Positions 4,421 to 6,318 of a stretch of 6,318 bases of DNA are shown here, one piece after another. The notes below the pieces were generated by a model. It made no database searches and was not told the origin of the DNA. It worked only from the letters and a program-made list of their open reading frames with translations. Numbering within the stretch: the first letter of the stretch is position 1; each line of letters starts with the position of its first letter. Position numbers and translations under genes: made by a program. Where the stretch lies: the NCBI GenBank assembly GCA_015067125.1, contig SVNB01000094.1, forward strand, positions 1 through 6,318. Direction: 5' to 3'. This DNA comes from Oscillospiraceae bacterium (GTDB lineage Bacteria > Bacillota > Clostridia > Oscillospirales > Ruminococcaceae).

Positions 4421-4463
4421 GCATTTGCATAATTGTGTTATTATGGAAGGGGACGAAAGTTTT

Positions 4464-5039
4464 ATGGGAAATAAAGCCGAAGTTATCTTTAATTATATGA
4501 CAGAATTTATAAATGACCACGGATATCCCCCCACGGTAAGAGAAATCTGCGCAGAGCTGGATATCAAATCCACTTCCACCGTTCACCGCTATTTAAAAGA
4601 GCTGGAAGCGGACGGCAGAATCTCTATGGGAGAAAACCAGAACCGTGCCATCACTCTTAAAAACGCAACTCCTCCCGGCACTATTCCGGTGCTTGGCCAC
4701 GTTGCCGCCGGTTCGCCCATTCTTGCGGAAGAAGAAGTTACGGAATACGTCCCCTATCCGGGAAACACCGCCGATCTTTTCGCACTGCACGTTCACGGCA
4801 ATTCCATGATAAAATGCGGAATTCTTGACGGAGATATTGTAATAGTCCGCCGCACGCCGGAAGCAAGAAACGGAGAAATCGTTGTTGCCCTTGTGGATGA
4901 TTCCGCAACGGTAAAACGTTTTTATAAAGAGGACGGACACTTCCGCCTTCAGCCGGAAAACGACGATTATGAACCCATTATTGTGGATTCCGTCGATGTG
5001 CTTGGCAAGGTAATTTCCGTTGTAAGAAGCTATGACTGA
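4464..5039 (+). CDS. lexA: LexA, SOS repressor with self-cleavage activity
   Basis: 191 residues, slightly shorter than usual for LexA (about 200). The N-terminal winged helix (1-65) has the family signature GYPPTVREI (20-28) and the recognition stretch KSTSTVHRYLKELE (35-48). The C-terminal S24-type domain carries the cleavage site A82-G83 (VAAG-SPILAE), nucleophile S114 in GNSM and general base K151 in TVKRF. It represses DNA-damage genes and is cleaved when RecA filaments form. Start: ATG 4464 with GGAAGGGGA (4445-4453) upstream gives the standard N terminus. In-frame ATGs at 4389 (upstream of the -35) and 4443 (overlapping the ribosome site) are rejected. It is monocistronic, with its own operators and terminator. 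Confidence 0.97.
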   Translation: MGNKAEVIFNYMTEFINDHGYPPTVREICAELDIKSTSTVHRYLKELEADGRISMGENQNRAITLKNATPPGTIPVLGHVAAGSPILAEEEVTEYVPYPGNTADLFALHVHGNSMIKCGILDGDIVIVRRTPEARNGEIVVALVDDSATVKRFYKEDGHFRLQPENDDYEPIIVDSVDVLGKVISVVRSYD

Positions 5040-5053
5040 TACTTTACAGCAAT

Positions 5054-5089
5054 AAAAAGGCCGCTCTGAAAAAAAGAGCGGCCTTTTTT
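5054..5089 (+). terminator. strong intrinsic terminator of lexA
   Basis: A perfect 14-bp stem, 5054-5067 with 5075-5088 (GGCCGCTCT core), loop GAAAAAA, ending in a run of six T (5084-5089). It starts 15 nt after the lexA stop. The A-run on the left arm makes it potentially bidirectional. Confidence 0.93.
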
Positions 5090-5114
5090 GCTGAAATTAT
5101 ACTTCCGGCTGAAC

Positions 5115-5132
5115 GGAACGGTCGGGACCGTT
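5115..5132. repeat. interrupted REP-like palindrome, GGAACGGTC family
   Basis: GGAACGGTC (5115-5123), GG, then GACCGTT (5126-5132), after which the expected CC and CTGC foot are missing and the sequence becomes AGTGATTTGTCAAAC. The left flank GGCTGAAC is the same as that of the copy at 582-605. The break coincides with the start of the transposase remnant region. Confidence 0.6.
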
Positions 5133-5290
5133 AGTGATTTGTCAAACTAAGTGCAACAGTTAGCAAGTTCGAAGTCCCACAAATCCTTGGGAGAACGATA
5201 ATTAAGAACCTTACGAGGCCTGGCGTTAATTAACGCCAGGTTCTTTTGAACCACAGCTTTTTTCTTATGATGATGTTGAATTGAAGCCAC
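5133..5290 (-). mobile_element. remnant of an IS30-like insertion sequence, one end
   Basis: The stretch from the broken palindrome at 5132 to the end of the transposase remnant. On the minus strand the transposase stop is followed by TTTGACAAATCACT, plausibly the terminal region of the element. The other end is not visible, so inverted repeats and target duplication cannot be checked. The outer boundary is inferred from where the palindromic repeat is interrupted. Confidence 0.45.
5147..5290 (-). pseudogene. C-terminal fragment of an IS30-family-like transposase
   Basis: On the minus strand a frame closed by TAG at 5293-5291 on one side and at 5149-5147 on the other encodes 47 residues. It contains LINARPRKVLNYRSPKDLW and ends FELANCCT. 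The 'LNxRPRKxLxYRTPxE' pattern is typical of the C terminus of IS30-family transposases. The DDE catalytic core is absent, there is no start codon with a ribosome site, and the sequence upstream is unrelated repeat-like DNA, so it cannot be active. A perfect 22-bp palindrome at 5219-5240 lies within the fragment. IS30 is the best fit; another DDE family with a similar tail is possible. Confidence 0.6.
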
Positions 5291-5512
5291 CTAAAAGAAG
5301 GGGTCCCCAAAAAATCCAAAAAATTTTTTGGGGAAGAGGAGCGGCAATGGAGCGGCTTCGGCGTTTTATCTAAGATAAAATGTCGATAAGCGGATTTTGC
5401 CGCGACGAAAGTCCCATAATCCTCACCAAATAAAAAAGGACGCCAAAGGTCCGCCTTCCGTAAGGAAGAGCGGATTCGGGCAGGCTCTTGTAAAGTGAAT
5501 AGTTTTGGTATG
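5291..5512. other. hairpin-rich region without a recognised gene
   Basis: It contains several inverted repeats: GGGGTCCCC (5300-5308); an 11-bp stem of arms 5305-5315 and 5323-5333 rich in A/T with CCCC/GGGG ends; TTTTATC-TAA-GATAAAA (5364-5380); and CTTCC-GTAA-GGAAG near 5455-5468. A minus-strand frame crosses it (5583 to 5230) but starts inside the recombinase gene in another frame, lacks a ribosome site and runs through the transposase remnant out of frame, so I treat it as spurious. It may be a non-coding dispersed element or the junction of the integrated element to the right. Confidence 0.35.
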
Positions 5513-5547
5513 GACGGCGTGATTTTGTCACGCCGTCTTTTCTTTTT
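5513..5547 (+). terminator. terminator-like hairpin overlapping the recombinase stop
   Basis: A perfect 10-bp stem GACGGCGTGA (5513-5522)/TCACGCCGTC (5528-5537), loop TTTTG, followed on the plus strand by TTTTCTTTTT. In that direction it is a good intrinsic terminator and would block transcription entering the recombinase gene from the left as antisense. The TGA stop of the minus-strand gene (5530-5528) lies in the stem; on the minus strand no T-run follows. Confidence 0.6.
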
Positions 5548-6318
5548 GTTTTCGTTCGAATTCACGTTCAAAGGCTTCTTCAATGTCCTCCGGTGTTAGT
5601 CCACGGATAATTCCGATTCCGTTGTAGTAGATATCCACTATATGATATCTCTTTCCGTCAAAATATCTCGGCGAAGATACCACTATTTTTTCTATAAATT
5701 CATGGATAAGCTCGGGCGTGAGTTCTTTGATTTCCGTTATCCGTTTGACTTTGTATATGAATCTTTGTAGATTTTCAGTCTTGTCTGTTTCCGTGCTCAA
5801 GTACTCTTCGAGTATCGGAATTGATTCTTTTAGCTTCTGCTGTTCTTTCTCATAAGCCATAGACATTGTTGCATAACGTTCATCGAAAAGCTTTCCGCTT
5901 GCGTTATCTTCATAGATTCTCTGAATAAGATTATCTATTTCGGATATTCTCTTCTTGGCTTTGTTCAGTTCCTTCCGCTTTTCGGAAAGTTCTTTCTTCT
6001 TTTCTTCTCCATAAAATTCCATCTGCTTTTTGGCAAATTGCTCTTCGAAAAGATTTACATTCATAAAAACTCTTTTCATGTTTTCAAGAACGATTTCATA
6101 TACCGCCTTTTCTCTGATGTAATGCGCAGAGCAGTTTTCGAAATTCTTGCGATAGGTGGAGCAGAAGAAATATGCCTGTTCTCTCTTGTAACAGTTTGTG
6201 GCGCTGTAATAGAGCTTTTCTCCGCAATCGGAGCAGTAGAGTAATCCGGAGAACCAACTGGTAATACCGGTCTTTGTGAATCTCCTGCGATGTTTCCGTA
6301 GTTCCTGTACAAGTTCAA
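5528..6318 (-). CDS. large serine recombinase, C-terminal part (5' end cut)
   Basis: The frame stays open from the right edge to TGA at 5530-5528 and gives 262 residues of the C-terminal part. It begins at the end of the 'Recombinase' domain. A zinc beta-ribbon follows, with ligands C28, C31, C52 and C62 of the fragment (LLYCSDCGEK, then FFCSTY, then NCSAHYIRE). Next is a long Lys/Glu-rich coiled coil (about 90-180), then a DUF4368-type tail with ELTPELIHEFIEKIVV and IDIYYNGIG-like motifs. These mark site-specific integrases or transposases of clostridial conjugative or mobilizable elements (TnpX-like), which join attachment sites through a serine in the N-terminal domain, here outside the window. 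The apparent ATG at 6079 is internal, since the zinc ribbon lies upstream in the same frame. The element's end is probably between this gene and lexA, but I cannot place an att site. Confidence 0.9.
   Translation of the reverse strand, partial: ELVQELRKHRRRFTKTGITSWFSGLLYCSDCGEKLYYSATNCYKREQAYFFCSTYRKNFENCSAHYIREKAVYEIVLENMKRVFMNVNLFEEQFAKKQMEFYGEEKKKELSEKRKELNKAKKRISEIDNLIQRIYEDNASGKLFDERYATMSMAYEKEQQKLKESIPILEEYLSTETDKTENLQRFIYKVKRITEIKELTPELIHEFIEKIVVSSPRYFDGKRYHIVDIYYNGIGIIRGLTPEDIEEAFEREFERKQKEKTA

Noticed and set aside
4389..4463. Longer LexA starting at the ATG at 4389
   Set aside because: That ATG is upstream of the -35 box, and the extra residues do not resemble LexA; the ATG at 4464 has a ribosome site and gives the standard N terminus.
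5219..5240. Perfect 22-bp palindrome as an operator or recombination site
   Set aside because: It lies inside the transposase remnant, where codons for NLALINAR explain the sequence; chance or a family trait is enough.
5230..5583. 117-residue minus-strand hypothetical protein
   Set aside because: It starts inside the recombinase gene in another frame, has no ribosome site and passes out of frame through the transposase remnant.
6076..6318. Separate minus-strand frame of 80 codons at the right edge
   Set aside because: A different frame over the same bases encodes the zinc ribbon that continues directly into the recombinase; this one is a shadow.

Overview
The window reads as chromosomal DNA of an anaerobic Firmicute, most likely a Clostridia/Oscillospiraceae-type gut bacterium. 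The signs are a LexA of Gram-positive type with CGAAC-type operator half-sites, a YabE-like DUF348/G5/3D cell-wall protein, strong AGGAGG ribosome sites, textbook TTGACA/TATAAT promoters, hairpin-plus-T terminators, and a large serine recombinase with the zinc-ribbon/coiled-coil/DUF4368 tail common in clostridial mobile elements. The taxonomic call is an inference from gene families.

Layout. 1-648 holds no gene and is a dense mosaic of small palindromic repeats. 649-1734 (minus) encodes a membrane-anchored YabE/3D-domain protein with a perfect consensus promoter at 1762-1790. 1791-2193 is a divergent intergenic region with a plausible plus-strand promoter and more repeats. 2194-3684 (plus) is a tight three-gene operon: a 112-residue cysteine-rich protein, a GNAT acetyltransferase and a papain/C39-like cysteine hydrolase. 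It ends in a terminator at 3692-3728. 3729-4140 is a second repeat mosaic. 4165-4273 (minus) is a candidate small RNA with its own promoter and terminator, divergent from lexA. 4464-5039 is lexA, with two operators over its promoter and a strong terminator. 5090-5512 holds an interrupted palindromic repeat, a remnant of an IS30-like transposase and an unexplained hairpin-rich stretch. 5528-6318 (minus) is the C-terminal 262 residues of a large serine recombinase that continues past the right edge.

The most unusual content is the repeat system between the genes. At least seven to nine imperfect palindromes carry GTAG (or GCAG) at one foot, in four stem families. This is the architecture of REP elements mobilised by RAYT transposases, though no RAYT gene lies in the window. 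Some are joined by a conserved linker to a second two-hairpin module in which one stem is constant and the other differs completely between copies while staying self-complementary. A third family keeps an outer ATTGC/GCAAT stem while the inner stem changes.

Functionally, lexA is the SOS repressor and autoregulates. The YabE-like protein probably remodels peptidoglycan. The three-gene operon has no assignable pathway; its tight coupling suggests its products work together. The serine recombinase marks the edge of an integrated element beyond the window.
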